Source of the DNA: Xaviernesmea oryzae
GTDB taxonomy: Bacteria; Pseudomonadota; Alphaproteobacteria; Rhizobiales; Rhizobiaceae
Direction: 5' to 3'
Assembly (NCBI RefSeq): GCF_900109605.1
Contig: NZ_FOAM01000001.1
Coordinates: 310,001-374,000 of the forward strand
DNA: 64,000 bases
In this document: positions 7,482 to 18,920 of the stretch, one piece after another
How the letters are laid out: each line of letters opens with the position of its first letter
Position numbering within the stretch: position 1 is the first letter of the stretch
The notes under the pieces: model-generated
Database searches by the model: none
Told to the model about the DNA's origin: nothing
The model's input: the letters and a program-made list of their open reading frames with translations, nothing else
Translations under genes and position numbers: made by a program

Positions 7482-10063
7482 GCGCGCCTCTTCGCCTTCC
7501 TGCCCGAACCGGGTTCGTTCGATCGGTTGCGCCACAGCGACTCGCACTTGCCTTCCGCCTGGCGCTGCGGGAGATGCGCGGCGGGCTCAGCGGCTTTTAC
7601 ATTTTCCTTGCCTGCATTGCGCTCGGCGTTGCCGCCATCGCCGGGGTGAATTCGGTTTCCCGCTCGATCACCGGCGCTATCGAATCGCAGGGACGCGAGC
7701 TTCTGGCGGGCGATATCCGCTTCGAGCTGACCAACCGTCTGGCGAGCGCGGAGGAGCGTCGGTTTCTCGAAAGCTATGGCACGGTGTCGCTGACGACAGG
7801 TCTGCGCTCCATGGCGCGGCTGCCGGATGGCTCGAACCAAGCCCTGGTCGAGCTCAAGGCCGTGGATGGCGCCTATCCGCTTTATGGCCGTTTCGAAAGC
7901 GCGCCTGACGTGCCGCTTGCCGATCTGCTCGCTGAACGGGATGGCGCTTTTGGCGCCGTGGTCGCGCCGCTGCTGCTCGATCGGCTCGGCCTGAAGATCG
8001 GCGACCGGCTCCTCCTGGGAAATGCCAGTCTGATCGTCACCGGTACGGTCGTCAGCGAGCCGGATGCGGTGTCGGACGGTTTCGGCTTTGCGCCGCGGCT
8101 GATCATGTCGCAGGAGGGATTGAGCAAGACCGGCCTCGTGCAGGCGGGCAGCCTGGTTGAGCAGGCCTATAAGCTCAAGCTGGCCGATCCCGCCCGCCTG
8201 CCGGCTCTGCGAGCGGCGTCGGAAGCTGCCTTTCCTCAAGCGGGATGGTCAGTGCGCACCAGCAACAATGCGGCACCGGCGTTAACGGCCAATGTCACCC
8301 GCTTCTCGCAGTTCCTGACCCTTGTCGGGCTGACGGCGCTGGTCGTCGGTGGCGTCGGCATTGCCAATTCGGTGCGCGCCTTTCTCGACTCCAAGCGCAA
8401 TGTCATTGCCGCTTTCAAATGTCTGGGCGCGCCGGGCAGTCTCGTCAGCCTGATCTATCTCCTGCAGATCCTCATGATCTCGGTGCTCGGCATCGTTATT
8501 GGGCTCGCTCTCGGCGTCTTCATCGCGCCGCTCGCGTCGACGGCGCTCAAAGGGGTTCTGCCGGTGACGGAGGGCTTTGCCCTTTATCCCAAGGCGCTGG
8601 CCCTTGCGGCGCTTTTCGGCCTGCTCACCGCGCTTGCCTTTGCCTTCTTGCCGCTCGGCGCGGCGCGGCGCGTGCCGGCCACGGCGTTGATCCGCGATTC
8701 CCAAGCCACACGTCGGCGGCTCGCGCCTTGGCCCTATATTCTCGCCTCATCCGCATGCTTCCTGGCGCTCGGCGCGATCAGCGTGCTCACGGCCGATGAT
8801 GCACGGGTCGCCTGGACCTTCCTTGGTGCCGTTGCCGGTGCTTTCGTCGTCCTCAGGCTGGTCGGTGCCGGCGTTGCCTTTCTCGCTAAGCGGGCGCCGC
8901 GCGTCTCGTCGCCCGCGTTGAGACTGGCCATCGGCAATATTCATCGCCCCGGCGCCTTGACACCTTCGGTGGTGCTGTCGCTTGGCCTCGGTCTGGCGCT
9001 GCTGGTCACACTCGCCCTGATCGACGGCAATCTTCGCCGCCAGCTCACCGGGACCCTTCCGGAACGCGCGCCGAATTTCTTCTTCGTCGATATCCAGTCG
9101 AGTGAACTGACTGGCTTCCGCGATCTGATGAAGCGGGAGATGCCCGAAGGAAAGTTGATCGAGGTGCCGATGCTGCGCGGGCGTATCCTCGCATTCAACG
9201 GTCAGGACGTCAGCCGCATGACGGTGGCACCTGGCGCACGCTGGGTGCTGCGCGGCGATCGGGGCATCACCTATGCCCGCAATCTACCGGAAAATTCGCA
9301 GCTGGTGGAGGGCAATTGGTGGCCTGCCGACTACACGGGCGAGCCGCTGGTCTCCTTTTCGGAGAAAGAGGCACGCGAGCTGAAGCTGAAAATCGGCGAT
9401 AGCGTGACGGTCAACGTGCTCGGCCGCAACATCACCGCCCGGATCGCCAATTTCCGTACGGTGGAGTGGGAGAGCCTGTCGATCAATTTCGTCATGGTCT
9501 TCTCGCCCAACACGTTTGCCGGCGCACCGCATGCCTGGCTCGCCACCATCATCGATCCCAAGGCGACACCGGCGCAGGAAGCGCAGACGCTGAACGCCAT
9601 TACCCGCGCTTTTCCGACCATCACCAGTGTGCGGGTGAAGGACGCGCTCGATATCGTCAATACGCTGGTCGCCCAACTCGCCACTGCGATTCGCGCGGCT
9701 GCCGCCGTGGCTCTCGTCGCTTCCGTTCTGGTTCTGGCCGGGGCGCTTGCGGCCGGCAATCGCGCGCGGCTGCACGATGCCGTGGTCTTGAAGACGCTCG
9801 GCGCGACGAGGGCGACGCTGATTCGCGCCTTCGTCTATGAATATGCGATCCTTGGTCTGTCGACCGCGCTCTTCTCGTTGATGGCGGGGGGCGTTGCGGC
9901 CTGGTTCGTGGTCTCGCGCATCATGACGCTGCCATCGTCCTTCCTGCCGGATGTGGCCGCGGTCACCCTTGTCGCCGCCCTGGTACTGACAATCGGCATC
10001 GGCTTGATCGGCACATGGCGGGTGCTCGGCCGAAAGGCTGCACCCGTGCTGCGCGAGCTGTGA
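7478..10063 (+). CDS. ABC exporter permease, YbbP/FtsX-like, 861 residues
   Basis: A large inner-membrane protein starting with GTG inside the stop codon of the ATPase gene. Topology follows YbbP: one helix near residue 45 (FYIFLACIALGVAAIAGV), a long periplasmic domain with MacB-PCD character, three helices at about 270-400 (FtsX domain 1), further helices around 420-480, a second periplasmic domain at about 520-730, and a second FtsX helix bundle at about 735-855. The ending KAAPVLREL is typical of these permeases. Known homologues form Type VII ABC systems that do not transport in the classical sense but couple ATP to periplasmic work. The substrate or partner is not known; the divergent esterase is a candidate. 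Confidence 0.92.
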   Translation: MSAPLRLPARTGFVRSVAPQRLALAFRLALREMRGGLSGFYIFLACIALGVAAIAGVNSVSRSITGAIESQGRELLAGDIRFELTNRLASAEERRFLESYGTVSLTTGLRSMARLPDGSNQALVELKAVDGAYPLYGRFESAPDVPLADLLAERDGAFGAVVAPLLLDRLGLKIGDRLLLGNASLIVTGTVVSEPDAVSDGFGFAPRLIMSQEGLSKTGLVQAGSLVEQAYKLKLADPARLPALRAASEAAFPQAGWSVRTSNNAAPALTANVTRFSQFLTLVGLTALVVGGVGIANSVRAFLDSKRNVIAAFKCLGAPGSLVSLIYLLQILMISVLGIVIGLALGVFIAPLASTALKGVLPVTEGFALYPKALALAALFGLLTALAFAFLPLGAARRVPATALIRDSQATRRRLAPWPYILASSACFLALGAISVLTADDARVAWTFLGAVAGAFVVLRLVGAGVAFLAKRAPRVSSPALRLAIGNIHRPGALTPSVVLSLGLGLALLVTLALIDGNLRRQLTGTLPERAPNFFFVDIQSSELTGFRDLMKREMPEGKLIEVPMLRGRILAFNGQDVSRMTVAPGARWVLRGDRGITYARNLPENSQLVEGNWWPADYTGEPLVSFSEKEARELKLKIGDSVTVNVLGRNITARIANFRTVEWESLSINFVMVFSPNTFAGAPHAWLATIIDPKATPAQEAQTLNAITRAFPTITSVRVKDALDIVNTLVAQLATAIRAAAAVALVASVLVLAGALAAGNRARLHDAVVLKTLGATRATLIRAFVYEYAILGLSTALFSLMAGGVAAWFVVSRIMTLPSSFLPDVAAVTLVAALVLTIGIGLIGTWRVLGRKAAPVLREL

Positions 10064-10153
10064 GGATTCGTCGTCAAGGGCGCTTTTGGATTAAACTTCG
10101 GTCATCTTGGGCTGTTTCGGCCTGTTTTCGCCTGCCTCACCTATGCTGGCGCC

Positions 10154-10182
10154 TTGTGAAAACTCATTTCGCGCCACATATT
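10154..10182 (+). promoter_or_regulatory. Candidate sigma-70 promoter of the Bax-inhibitor gene
   Basis: TTGTGA at 10154 and CATATT at 10177 are separated by 17 bases. Transcription would start near 10190 and yield a leader of about 85 nucleotides that contains the hairpin described next. Assigned by eye. Confidence 0.4.
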
Positions 10183-10194
10183 TCGTTTGGGCAT

Positions 10195-10261
10195 GCTGAG
10201 CCCTGCAGCGGCGCCTGGCGCATCGACCTTCGAGCGCGCCGTTCGTCACGGGGCTTTATTT
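10195..10261 (+). ncRNA. Structured 5' leader of the Bax-inhibitor gene (ybhL-motif candidate)
   Basis: The leader can fold into an extended hairpin: AGCCC (10199-10203) pairs with GGGCT (10251-10255), and CGGCGC (10209-10214) pairs with GCGCCG (10236-10241). The basal stem is followed at once by TTATTTT and, six bases later, by the ribosome-binding site AGAGGA. From memory, a ybhL leader motif was described in alphaproteobacteria (Corbino and colleagues, 2005) in front of exactly this gene family. Position and shape fit, but I have not compared it with that consensus. It may act as an attenuator or block ribosome access. Confidence 0.55.
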
Positions 10262-10277
10262 TGCAAAGAGGACCACA

Positions 10278-11015
10278 ATGGCTGATCCCAGAAACTTCCG
10301 AATGACGCCAGCCGGCGCTCGGGCCGGTGCCGTCGTGGACGCGGGTCTGCGCTCCTATATGCTGCGCGTTTACAATCTGATGGCGCTGGGCCTGGCAATC
10401 ACCGGCCTCGTCGCTTTCGGCGCGGTGCAACTCGCCTTCAACGATGGCGGCCTGACCGCCTTTGGCCAAGCGATCTATCTCAGCCCGCTGAAGTGGGTGG
10501 TGATGCTGGCTCCGCTCGGCATGGTGATGTTCCTGAGTTTTCGCATTCAATCGATGAGCGTCTCGGCGGCACAGACCATGTTCTGGGTCTATGCGGCCCT
10601 GATGGGCCTTTCGCTGTCGTCGATCTTCCTGGTCTATACCGGCCAGAGCATCGCGCAGACCTTCTTCGTGACGGCAGCCGCCTTCGGCAGCCTGTCGCTC
10701 TATGGCTACACCACCCGGCGTGACCTGAGCGCCATGGGCTCGTTCATGGTGATGGGCCTGTTTGGTCTGATCATCGCCTCGCTCGTCAACATCTTCCTCC
10801 AGTCGTCCGCCGTCGAATTCGCGGTCTCGGCGCTGGGCGTGCTGATCTTCGCCGGCCTGACGGCCTGGGATACCCAGCGCATCAAGGAAATGTATTTCGA
10901 AGGGGATGCGTATGAGACCGCTGGCCGCAAGGCCATCATGGGCGCGCTGACCCTCTATCTCGACTTTATCAACCTCTTCATGTTCCTGCTGCGCTTCCTC
11001 GGCAACCGCGAATAA
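10278..11015 (+). CDS. Bax inhibitor-1/YccA family membrane protein (YbhL-like)
   Basis: An integral membrane protein of 245 residues with seven hydrophobic segments, starting at about residue 35 (LMALGLAITGLVAFGAVQLAF) and ending with LTLYLDFINLFMFLLRFLG. This C-terminal signature and GLTAWDTQRIKEMY define the Bax inhibitor-1/YccA family. Bacterial members resemble pH-sensitive calcium leak channels and interact with FtsH in E. coli (YccA), but the physiological role in rhizobia is unclear. AGAGGA before the ATG is the ribosome-binding site. It is followed by a strong bidirectional terminator. Its leader is described separately. Confidence 0.93.
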   Translation: MADPRNFRMTPAGARAGAVVDAGLRSYMLRVYNLMALGLAITGLVAFGAVQLAFNDGGLTAFGQAIYLSPLKWVVMLAPLGMVMFLSFRIQSMSVSAAQTMFWVYAALMGLSLSSIFLVYTGQSIAQTFFVTAAAFGSLSLYGYTTRRDLSAMGSFMVMGLFGLIIASLVNIFLQSSAVEFAVSALGVLIFAGLTAWDTQRIKEMYFEGDAYETAGRKAIMGALTLYLDFINLFMFLLRFLGNRE

Positions 11016-11074
11016 TCGGTGCCGGCGTAAAGGGCGGCGGCGCTTGCCGCCGCTCCGGCAGGAATGCGATGAAT

Positions 11075-11109
11075 CAAAAACGGCCGCGAGTATCTCGTGG
11101 CCGTTTTTT
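11075..11109. terminator. Bidirectional terminator
   Basis: AACGGCCGCGAG (11079-11090) pairs with CTCGTGGCCGTT with one G-T mismatch and a three-base loop. The stem is flanked by AAAAA on the left and TTTTTT on the right. It sits between the rightward Bax-inhibitor gene and the end of the leftward DUF2794 gene and can terminate both. Confidence 0.9.
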
Positions 11110-11149
11110 ATGGTTCATGCGGGCGGGCAGAGCGGCAGGTCGCGCCGCC

Positions 11150-11536
11150 TCAGCTTTTCACTACCTTGAACATCCGGTCGAAGACCTTGAGCACCTGCAC
11201 GAGATCATGGCCGCGCTTGAGGATCACGCCGTGGGTGTTGATAACGCTGTAGGCGCCCTGCTTGGCGGCAAGCTTGGGATTCTTCTCGATGCGGAAAAGC
11301 GGCATTTCGCCCGAGCGCTTGAAAACGGAAAAGACGGCGCGGTCCTTCATGTGATCAAGTGCATAATCGCGCCACTCGCCATCGCCGACCATGCGGCCAT
11401 AGACCCAGAGGATCCGGTCGAGTTCGCGACGGTCGAAGGTGATAGGAAGCGGATCCTTGGCGTTTCGGTATTCCCTGAGATCGACCACGGTCTGCGACGA
11501 GATCTCGCGATCGGGCATGTCCGTCTGTTCTGTCAT
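11150..11536 (-). CDS. DUF2794 family protein
   Basis: A protein of 128 residues. The run from ITFDRRELDRILWVYGRMVGDGEWRDYA through VFSVFKRSGEMPLFRIEK to GAYSVINTHGVILKRGHDLVQVLKVF is the DUF2794 domain, found almost only in alphaproteobacteria. No signal peptide or membrane segment is seen, so it is probably cytoplasmic. Function is unknown. The gene ends at a terminator shared with the convergent Bax-inhibitor gene. Confidence 0.88.
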   Translation of the reverse strand: MTEQTDMPDREISSQTVVDLREYRNAKDPLPITFDRRELDRILWVYGRMVGDGEWRDYALDHMKDRAVFSVFKRSGEMPLFRIEKNPKLAAKQGAYSVINTHGVILKRGHDLVQVLKVFDRMFKVVKS

Positions 11537-11705
11537 GCGATTTTCCGGTCGATTCCTGTGACTGAACCATGACAGTGTGCCCGAGCCTGCGTGAAAAGCA
11601 AGGCCGTGCTGGGCGAGGCCGGCCGGCCATGCGCAGCCCCTTCAGGCTCGCACCAGCTTGCCGAAGCGAGGGCCGCGCGCTGGACAGGCAGCGACGGACG
11701 ATCTG

Positions 11706-12494
11706 TTATCGGTTGATCTGCGCCATGCCGCCAGGGCGCTGGTGCGGTTCGATCAGCACGGTTGCGCCGAGGATCGCGCCCGGCGTTTCTCCATCCTTCA
11801 TCTGCTGAACGAGAATGGCCACGCCGCCACGATCATCTTCCTGGAGAACGGAGGCCGGAAGGACGAAGCTGGTGGCCTTGCCGTCCCACATGCCAATGGT
11901 CTGCACGTCACGCACCGAGTTCATGTAGGAAATGGTGCGGCCGTTGTTTTCGCCGCGATGCATGGTCACGACTTTCTGGGGTGCGAAGTAGACGGCAACC
12001 ACATTGGCCTTGCCGGTAGCGCTCTCCTGCCGGCCGACCTCAATGTCGATCTCGTCGCCCCTGCGCATGGCGGTAACAGCGACGTCGAGACCCTGGCGGG
12101 ATTCGCGCATCTCGGTCAGGCGGCGGTTGATGCCGGCTAGATCGCCGCCATTCATATGCTCGCGGCCGTTCAGTACCGCCTGTGGCGTGTAGACGCCGTT
12201 TTTCCCGAAGCTGCGGGAATAGCCATATTGCCGGGCGGTGTTGTCCTTGGTCGCCAGCGTATCGGCCCAGCCGCGATAATTCCAATAGTCCACGTGATAG
12301 CCGAGCGCGATCACCTCGCCGCTTTCGACCAGCTTGCGCAGCGCTGCATCGGCCGGCGGGCAGGAGGAGCAGCCCTGGCTGGTGAACAGCTCAACGACGC
12401 CCATCGGCGCTGCATCGCTCGCCGAGCCGGGTGCAGCGCTCCACAGAAGAGCGCAGCCAAGAAGCGCGAAACGCAAGAGGGGACGATCAGGCAT
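11706..12494 (-). CDS. DUF1223 secreted thioredoxin-like protein
   Basis: A protein of 262 residues with an N-terminal signal peptide (LLRFALLGCALLWSAAPGSA). The mature N-terminus VVELFTSQGCSSCPPADAAL carries a CSSC pair at Cys42 and Cys45, a thioredoxin-like redox motif characteristic of DUF1223. HVDYWNYRGWADTLA and GVYTPQAVLNG are further family blocks. It is probably exported to the periplasm, with redox activity inferred, not shown. It is a single gene with a 210-base gap to its upstream neighbour DUF2794. Confidence 0.9.
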   Translation of the reverse strand: MPDRPLLRFALLGCALLWSAAPGSASDAAPMGVVELFTSQGCSSCPPADAALRKLVESGEVIALGYHVDYWNYRGWADTLATKDNTARQYGYSRSFGKNGVYTPQAVLNGREHMNGGDLAGINRRLTEMRESRQGLDVAVTAMRRGDEIDIEVGRQESATGKANVVAVYFAPQKVVTMHRGENNGRTISYMNSVRDVQTIGMWDGKATSFVLPASVLQEDDRGGVAILVQQMKDGETPGAILGATVLIEPHQRPGGMAQINR

Positions 12495-12711
12495 GCGGCA
12501 ACCTTCGCATCTGAGTTTGTCGAAAGTCTAAAGACGGTGACGGTAGCATCCCTCATTACGCCGATGCCATCTCAACCAAAAGTCAATTCGGAGTGAGACG
12601 GGAAGCAGGGGCGAGCACGGTATTTTGTGCGGCCATGCCGCCGAAATCGTGCTTTCGGCGCCATGGCCATTGCGCGAAGGTATCCGGTCAAATTCTTTAG
12701 CCGGCATGCCG

Positions 12712-12743
12712 AAAAAGAGAAGCCGGGCACGGGGCCCGGCTTC
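12712..12743 (-). terminator. Terminator of acnA
   Basis: GAAGCCGGGC (12719-12728) pairs with GCCCGGCTTC (12734-12743). On the minus strand the stem is followed by TCTCTTTTTC. It lies 40 bases past the acnA stop codon. Confidence 0.85.
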
Positions 12744-12782
12744 AATGACAAGGCGATTGCCTTTTCGCTTTTGCGCGATGCC

Positions 12783-15473
<2,691 letters not shown>

Positions 15474-15737
15474 TGGATACCCCGTTCCGTGTAATCGCCA
15501 AAACCGACGTGCGAACGCCCGTGCGCCCTTGCGGGCCGCGAAATGGGATGCGGGTGCGGCCATTTCCGCTGTCCGCACGTGGAAGGAACTTCCATGTTCG
15601 GCGCAAGAATGAAAATCACGCCGACCGCTGGCGTGCCGGGGCGGTTATAGATAATTTCGCGGTTTCATGCCAGACCAGAACATCCTGAAACGAGACAATT
15701 TTCTCGAATTGCGACAAAGGTCGTAAAGGGACGATGA

Positions 15738-16463
15738 ATGCCGCTTTGCCTGTCCGTTGAGGGGCTTGCCGCCCGGCGTGGAGATACGCTGATTTTCCGC
15801 GATGTCAGCTTTTCCGCAGGCGAGGGCGCTGTCGTAATCGTCACCGGCGCAAACGGCTCCGGCAAATCGACGCTGCTGCGCATTGTCGCCGGGCTGTTGC
15901 GCGCGGAGGCCGGCTCGATCCGAGTGGCCGGTGGAGATCCGCAGCGGCCGGATGCCGTTGACACGCGGACCGAAACGCGCCGGGACCTCTGTCATTATCT
16001 TGGCCATCGCAATGGGCTGAAGACCGAGCTGACCGTCTTCGACAATCTGGCCTTCTGGCGATCTTTCGCCACCGCACCCTCCCGTCGGCACGGGCTGGAG
16101 ATCGAGGCCGCGCTGGAGGAGGTCGGGCTTCTGGCTTTGGCGGATCTGCCTGTGGGCGTGCTGTCGGCCGGGCAACAGCGGCGCGCTGCCCTGGCGCGCC
16201 TTCTCGTCGCTTGGCGCCCGATCTGGCTGCTCGACGAGCCGACAGCCGCGCTCGACGCCGCTTCGGACGCCATGGTTTCACGGATGATTGCCCGGCACGC
16301 GGCGAGTGCCGGCATCGTGCTTGCCGCCACACATCTGCCGCTCGATCTGCCGCAGGCGCGTGCCCTCGCCATGCCAGGCCCGCCGAGGCGCGAGGACGTG
16401 GGTGGAGACGATGTCGTCTGGCTGGATGCGGGGCAGGTGGACGGGCCGGGAGCTGCGCCATGA
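15738..16463 (+). CDS. ccmA: Cytochrome c maturation ATPase CcmA
   Basis: A protein of 241 residues, the ATPase of the CcmABCD machinery, which releases holo-CcmE so that heme can be delivered to apocytochromes c. Walker A is GANGSGKST, and the signature is modified to LSAGQQRRAALARLL, as usual for CcmA. Walker B is IWLLDEPTAALD. AAAGGGACG precedes the ATG. The stop codon overlaps the ccmB start as ATGA, so translation is coupled. Confidence 0.95.
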   Translation: MPLCLSVEGLAARRGDTLIFRDVSFSAGEGAVVIVTGANGSGKSTLLRIVAGLLRAEAGSIRVAGGDPQRPDAVDTRTETRRDLCHYLGHRNGLKTELTVFDNLAFWRSFATAPSRRHGLEIEAALEEVGLLALADLPVGVLSAGQQRRAALARLLVAWRPIWLLDEPTAALDAASDAMVSRMIARHAASAGIVLAATHLPLDLPQARALAMPGPPRREDVGGDDVVWLDAGQVDGPGAAP

Positions 16464-17119
16464 GGCGGCTGCTTCTGCGCGATCTCGCCCTTGCCTTTCG
16501 CGCCGGCGGCGGGGGGCTGACAGGGTTGCTCTTCTTCCTGGCGGTGGTGGCGATCGTGCCCTTCGGCATCGGGCCGGATGTGAAGCTGCTGGCCCGCATC
16601 GGCCCCGCCATTCTCTGGATCGGCGCATTGCTGGCCGCGCTTCTCGGGCTCGACCGGCTGTTTCAGGCAGAGCGCGAGGATGGCACGCTGGATCTTCTCA
16701 TGATGCAGGAAACACCGCTGTCACTGATCGTCCTGGTCAAATGCATGGCCCATTGGGTTTCGAGCGGGCTGATCCTGGCGCTGTCGGTTCCGGTCTTCGG
16801 CCTGTTGCTCAATCTCGGGCCGCTGGCCATCGGCGCGACCATGCTGACGCTTTTCGTGGGAACGCCCGCCCTGACCCTGATCGGCGCCGGTGCGGCGGCC
16901 GTGACGGTGGCGCTGCCGCGCGGCGGGCTGCTCGTTTCCGTCCTGGTGCTGCCTCTTGCCATTCCGGTGCTGATCTTCGGCGTCAGCGCCACCCAGGCGG
17001 CCATCGAGGCGCCGGCAGCCTTTCTCACCCCTTTCCTCATCCTGATCGCGCTGAACCTGCTCTTCGCGGTGCTCGGTCCACTGGCCGCCGCCACCGCCCT
17101 GCGCAGCCTGGAGGATTGA
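16460..17119 (+). CDS. ccmB: Heme exporter membrane protein CcmB
   Basis: A protein of 219 residues with six hydrophobic segments. LLLRDLALAFRAGGGGLTGLLFFL, LGLDRLFQAEREDGTLDLL and the QxxxTP-like region LMMQETPLSLIVLVKCMAHW are the conserved CcmB blocks. It is the membrane partner of CcmA in the heme handling complex of cytochrome c maturation. Its start overlaps the ccmA stop. Confidence 0.95.
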   Translation: MRRLLLRDLALAFRAGGGGLTGLLFFLAVVAIVPFGIGPDVKLLARIGPAILWIGALLAALLGLDRLFQAEREDGTLDLLMMQETPLSLIVLVKCMAHWVSSGLILALSVPVFGLLLNLGPLAIGATMLTLFVGTPALTLIGAGAAAVTVALPRGGLLVSVLVLPLAIPVLIFGVSATQAAIEAPAAFLTPFLILIALNLLFAVLGPLAAATALRSLED

Positions 17120-17193
17120 GCAAGGAAAAACTGACGCGAGCTTGATGCAGCGCGCGATTGAAGCGCGGCCCGCTTCGGTCTAAGCATCAGGAT

Positions 17194-17964
17194 ATGAGCG
17201 ACACCAGCCTGACGATCCGCCGCTTCGCCGATCTCGCCAACCCCACCCGGTTCCTGGCGCTGTCGGCCCGTCTGCTTCCCTGGATCTGTTGGCTCACCGC
17301 CGCGCTCTTCGGGCTCGGCCTGTTTTACGCGCTCACCAGCGCGGGCGACTATCAGCAGGGCGAAACGGTGCGCATCATGTATGTGCATGTGCCCTCCGCC
17401 TGGTTGGCGATGATGACCTATATGGTCATGACGCTCTCTGCGCTTGGGACGCTGGTCTGGCGCCACCCGCTCGCCGATGTCTCGGCACGGGCCGCCATGC
17501 CGATCGGGGCGGCTTTCACGGCGCTTGCCCTCGTCACCGGTTCGCTCTGGGGCAAGCCGATGTGGGGCGCTTGGTGGGTCTGGGATGCGCGGCTGACGTC
17601 CTTCTTCATCCTCTTCCTGATGTATCTTGGCCTGATCGCGCTGAACCGGGCGCTGGAGGATCCAACCCGTGCCGCGCGGCTTTCGGCCATTCTGATCCTG
17701 CTTGGCTTCATCAATATCCCGATCATCAAATTTTCAGTCGACTGGTGGAATACGCTGCACCAGCCGGCAAGTGTCCTGCGCATGGGTGGCTCGGCCATCG
17801 ATGGCGAATTCCTACGCCCGCTGCTCCTGATGGCCGGGGCCTTTACCTGTCTGTTCCTGGCGCTGCATCTTGGCGCCATGCGCAACGAGATCCTGCGCCG
17901 GCGCGTGGCCGCTTTGCGCCGTCAGGCCGCGCGCGGGGCGCTGACCGCCGGGGGCCCGGCATGA
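17194..17964 (+). CDS. ccmC: Heme handling protein CcmC
   Basis: A protein of 256 residues with six membrane helices. The periplasmic tryptophan-rich loop KPMWGAWWVWDARLTSF is the WWD heme-binding motif, and the flanking histidines are in MYVHVPSAW and NTLHQPAS. CcmC loads heme onto CcmE. The ATG at 17194 begins MSDTSLTIRR; an upstream in-frame ATG would add 12 residues with no support. Located 75 bases after ccmB, it overlaps ccmD by ATGA. Confidence 0.95.
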   Translation: MSDTSLTIRRFADLANPTRFLALSARLLPWICWLTAALFGLGLFYALTSAGDYQQGETVRIMYVHVPSAWLAMMTYMVMTLSALGTLVWRHPLADVSARAAMPIGAAFTALALVTGSLWGKPMWGAWWVWDARLTSFFILFLMYLGLIALNRALEDPTRAARLSAILILLGFINIPIIKFSVDWWNTLHQPASVLRMGGSAIDGEFLRPLLLMAGAFTCLFLALHLGAMRNEILRRRVAALRRQAARGALTAGGPA

Positions 17965-18161
17965 GCCTCGATGCGCCGCATATCGGCTTCGTGCTCGCCA
18001 GCTATGGCGCGGCGCTCGCCATCATTCTCGGCCTGATCCTCTGGGTGCTGCTGGACGGGCGCGCGCGGCGCGCCGAAATCCGTGCGCTGGAAGCCGCCGG
18101 CATCCGCCGCCGCTCTGACCGGCCTGTCGATGACGCGCGGGCTGCGGGACCTGCGCCATGA
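17961..18161 (+). CDS. ccmD: Small heme exporter protein CcmD
   Basis: A protein of 66 residues with a single membrane segment (HIGFVLASYGAALAIILGLILWVLL) followed by a basic cytoplasmic tail (DGRARRAEIRALEAAGIRRR), the layout of CcmD. It stabilises the CcmABC complex with CcmE. Both ends overlap neighbours by ATGA, confirming coupling with ccmC and ccmG. Confidence 0.92.
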   Translation: MSLDAPHIGFVLASYGAALAIILGLILWVLLDGRARRAEIRALEAAGIRRRSDRPVDDARAAGPAP

Positions 18162-18781
18162 ATCTCAATGACGAGCATGCGCCAACGCAGGTGCAAGCGG
18201 CGCGAGCGCCGGAGGCGGCACGCCCGTCCTTCGGCCGCAAGCTGATGGTTGCCCTGCCGCTTCTTCTTTTCGCCGGTCTTGCCGCGCTCTTCCTGTCTCG
18301 GCTTGAATCCGGGCAGGACTCCCAGGACATTCCATCCGCCCTGATCGGCACCAGGGCGCCGACGCTGAGCCTTGCTCCGCTCGACGGCGTGGCCGTGCCC
18401 GTCCTGTCCGATCAGGCGATCGCCGGCCGGCTGACCCTCGTCAATGTTTTCGCCTCCTGGTGCGTGCCGTGCCGGCAGGAACATCCGTTGATCCTGAGCC
18501 TTTCAAAGGATCGACGGCTCAATCTCGTCGGGATCAACTATAAGGACCAGCCGGACAAGACCCGCGCCTTTCTCGATGAGCTCGGCAATCCCTATGCCGC
18601 CATCGGTGCCGACCCCAAAGGACGCGCCGCCATCGACTGGGGCGTCTACGGCATCCCCGAATCCTTCCTCGTTGCCCCCGACGGCACCATCCTATACAAG
18701 CGTATCGGCCCCTTTGACGAGGCGGCACTTCGCAACGAGCTGGAGCCGGCGATCGTCAAAGCACTCGGTGGCGTGCCTTGA
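18158..18781 (+). CDS. ccmG: Thiol:disulfide interchange protein CcmG/DsbE
   Basis: A protein of 207 residues. Residues 29-46 form a signal anchor (LMVALPLLLFAGLAALFL), and the rest is a periplasmic thioredoxin fold with WCVPC (Cys102 and Cys105). The family motif GVYGIPESFLVAPDGTI carries the cis-proline. It keeps apocytochrome c cysteines reduced for heme ligation. It is the last gene of ccmABCDG in this window; ccmE, ccmF and ccmH are not here, so the maturation genes are split between loci, as in other rhizobia. A stem GACCGCTT/AAGCGGTC at 18780-18798 follows the stop but lacks a T run. Confidence 0.95.
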   Translation: MNLNDEHAPTQVQAARAPEAARPSFGRKLMVALPLLLFAGLAALFLSRLESGQDSQDIPSALIGTRAPTLSLAPLDGVAVPVLSDQAIAGRLTLVNVFASWCVPCRQEHPLILSLSKDRRLNLVGINYKDQPDKTRAFLDELGNPYAAIGADPKGRAAIDWGVYGIPESFLVAPDGTILYKRIGPFDEAALRNELEPAIVKALGGVP

Positions 18782-18785
18782 CCGC

Positions 18786-18815
18786 TTGCCAAGCGGTCTG
18801 CGGCGATGTTAGCTA
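18786..18815 (+). promoter_or_regulatory. Candidate promoter for the ABC-F leader transcript
   Basis: TTGCCA at 18786 and TAGCTA at 18810 are 18 bases apart, upstream of the small leader ORF. Weak match, assigned by eye. Confidence 0.3.
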
Positions 18816-18848
18816 TCCCCGTTCGAAACACGTAAGAGAGGGCTGCGC

Positions 18849-18920
18849 GTGAAGCTAATCTTCCTGCATCATCGCACATTTGGCCCTGATCGTGCCCTGC
18901 AAATGCGTTTGCAGGGCTGA
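18849..18920 (+). CDS. Candidate 23-residue leader peptide upstream of the ABC-F gene
   Basis: A GTG-started frame of 23 codons plus TGA, preceded by GAGAGGG with six intervening bases. The peptide begins MKLIFLHHRTFGP and ends ALQMRLQG. Its last third lies inside a perfect hairpin (18894-18917). A ribosome on this frame would therefore open that stem. This is the arrangement of regulatory leader peptides in front of antibiotic-responsive genes, but translation of this frame is inferred only from the ribosome-binding site and context. Confidence 0.45.
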   Translation: MKLIFLHHRTFGPDRALQMRLQG

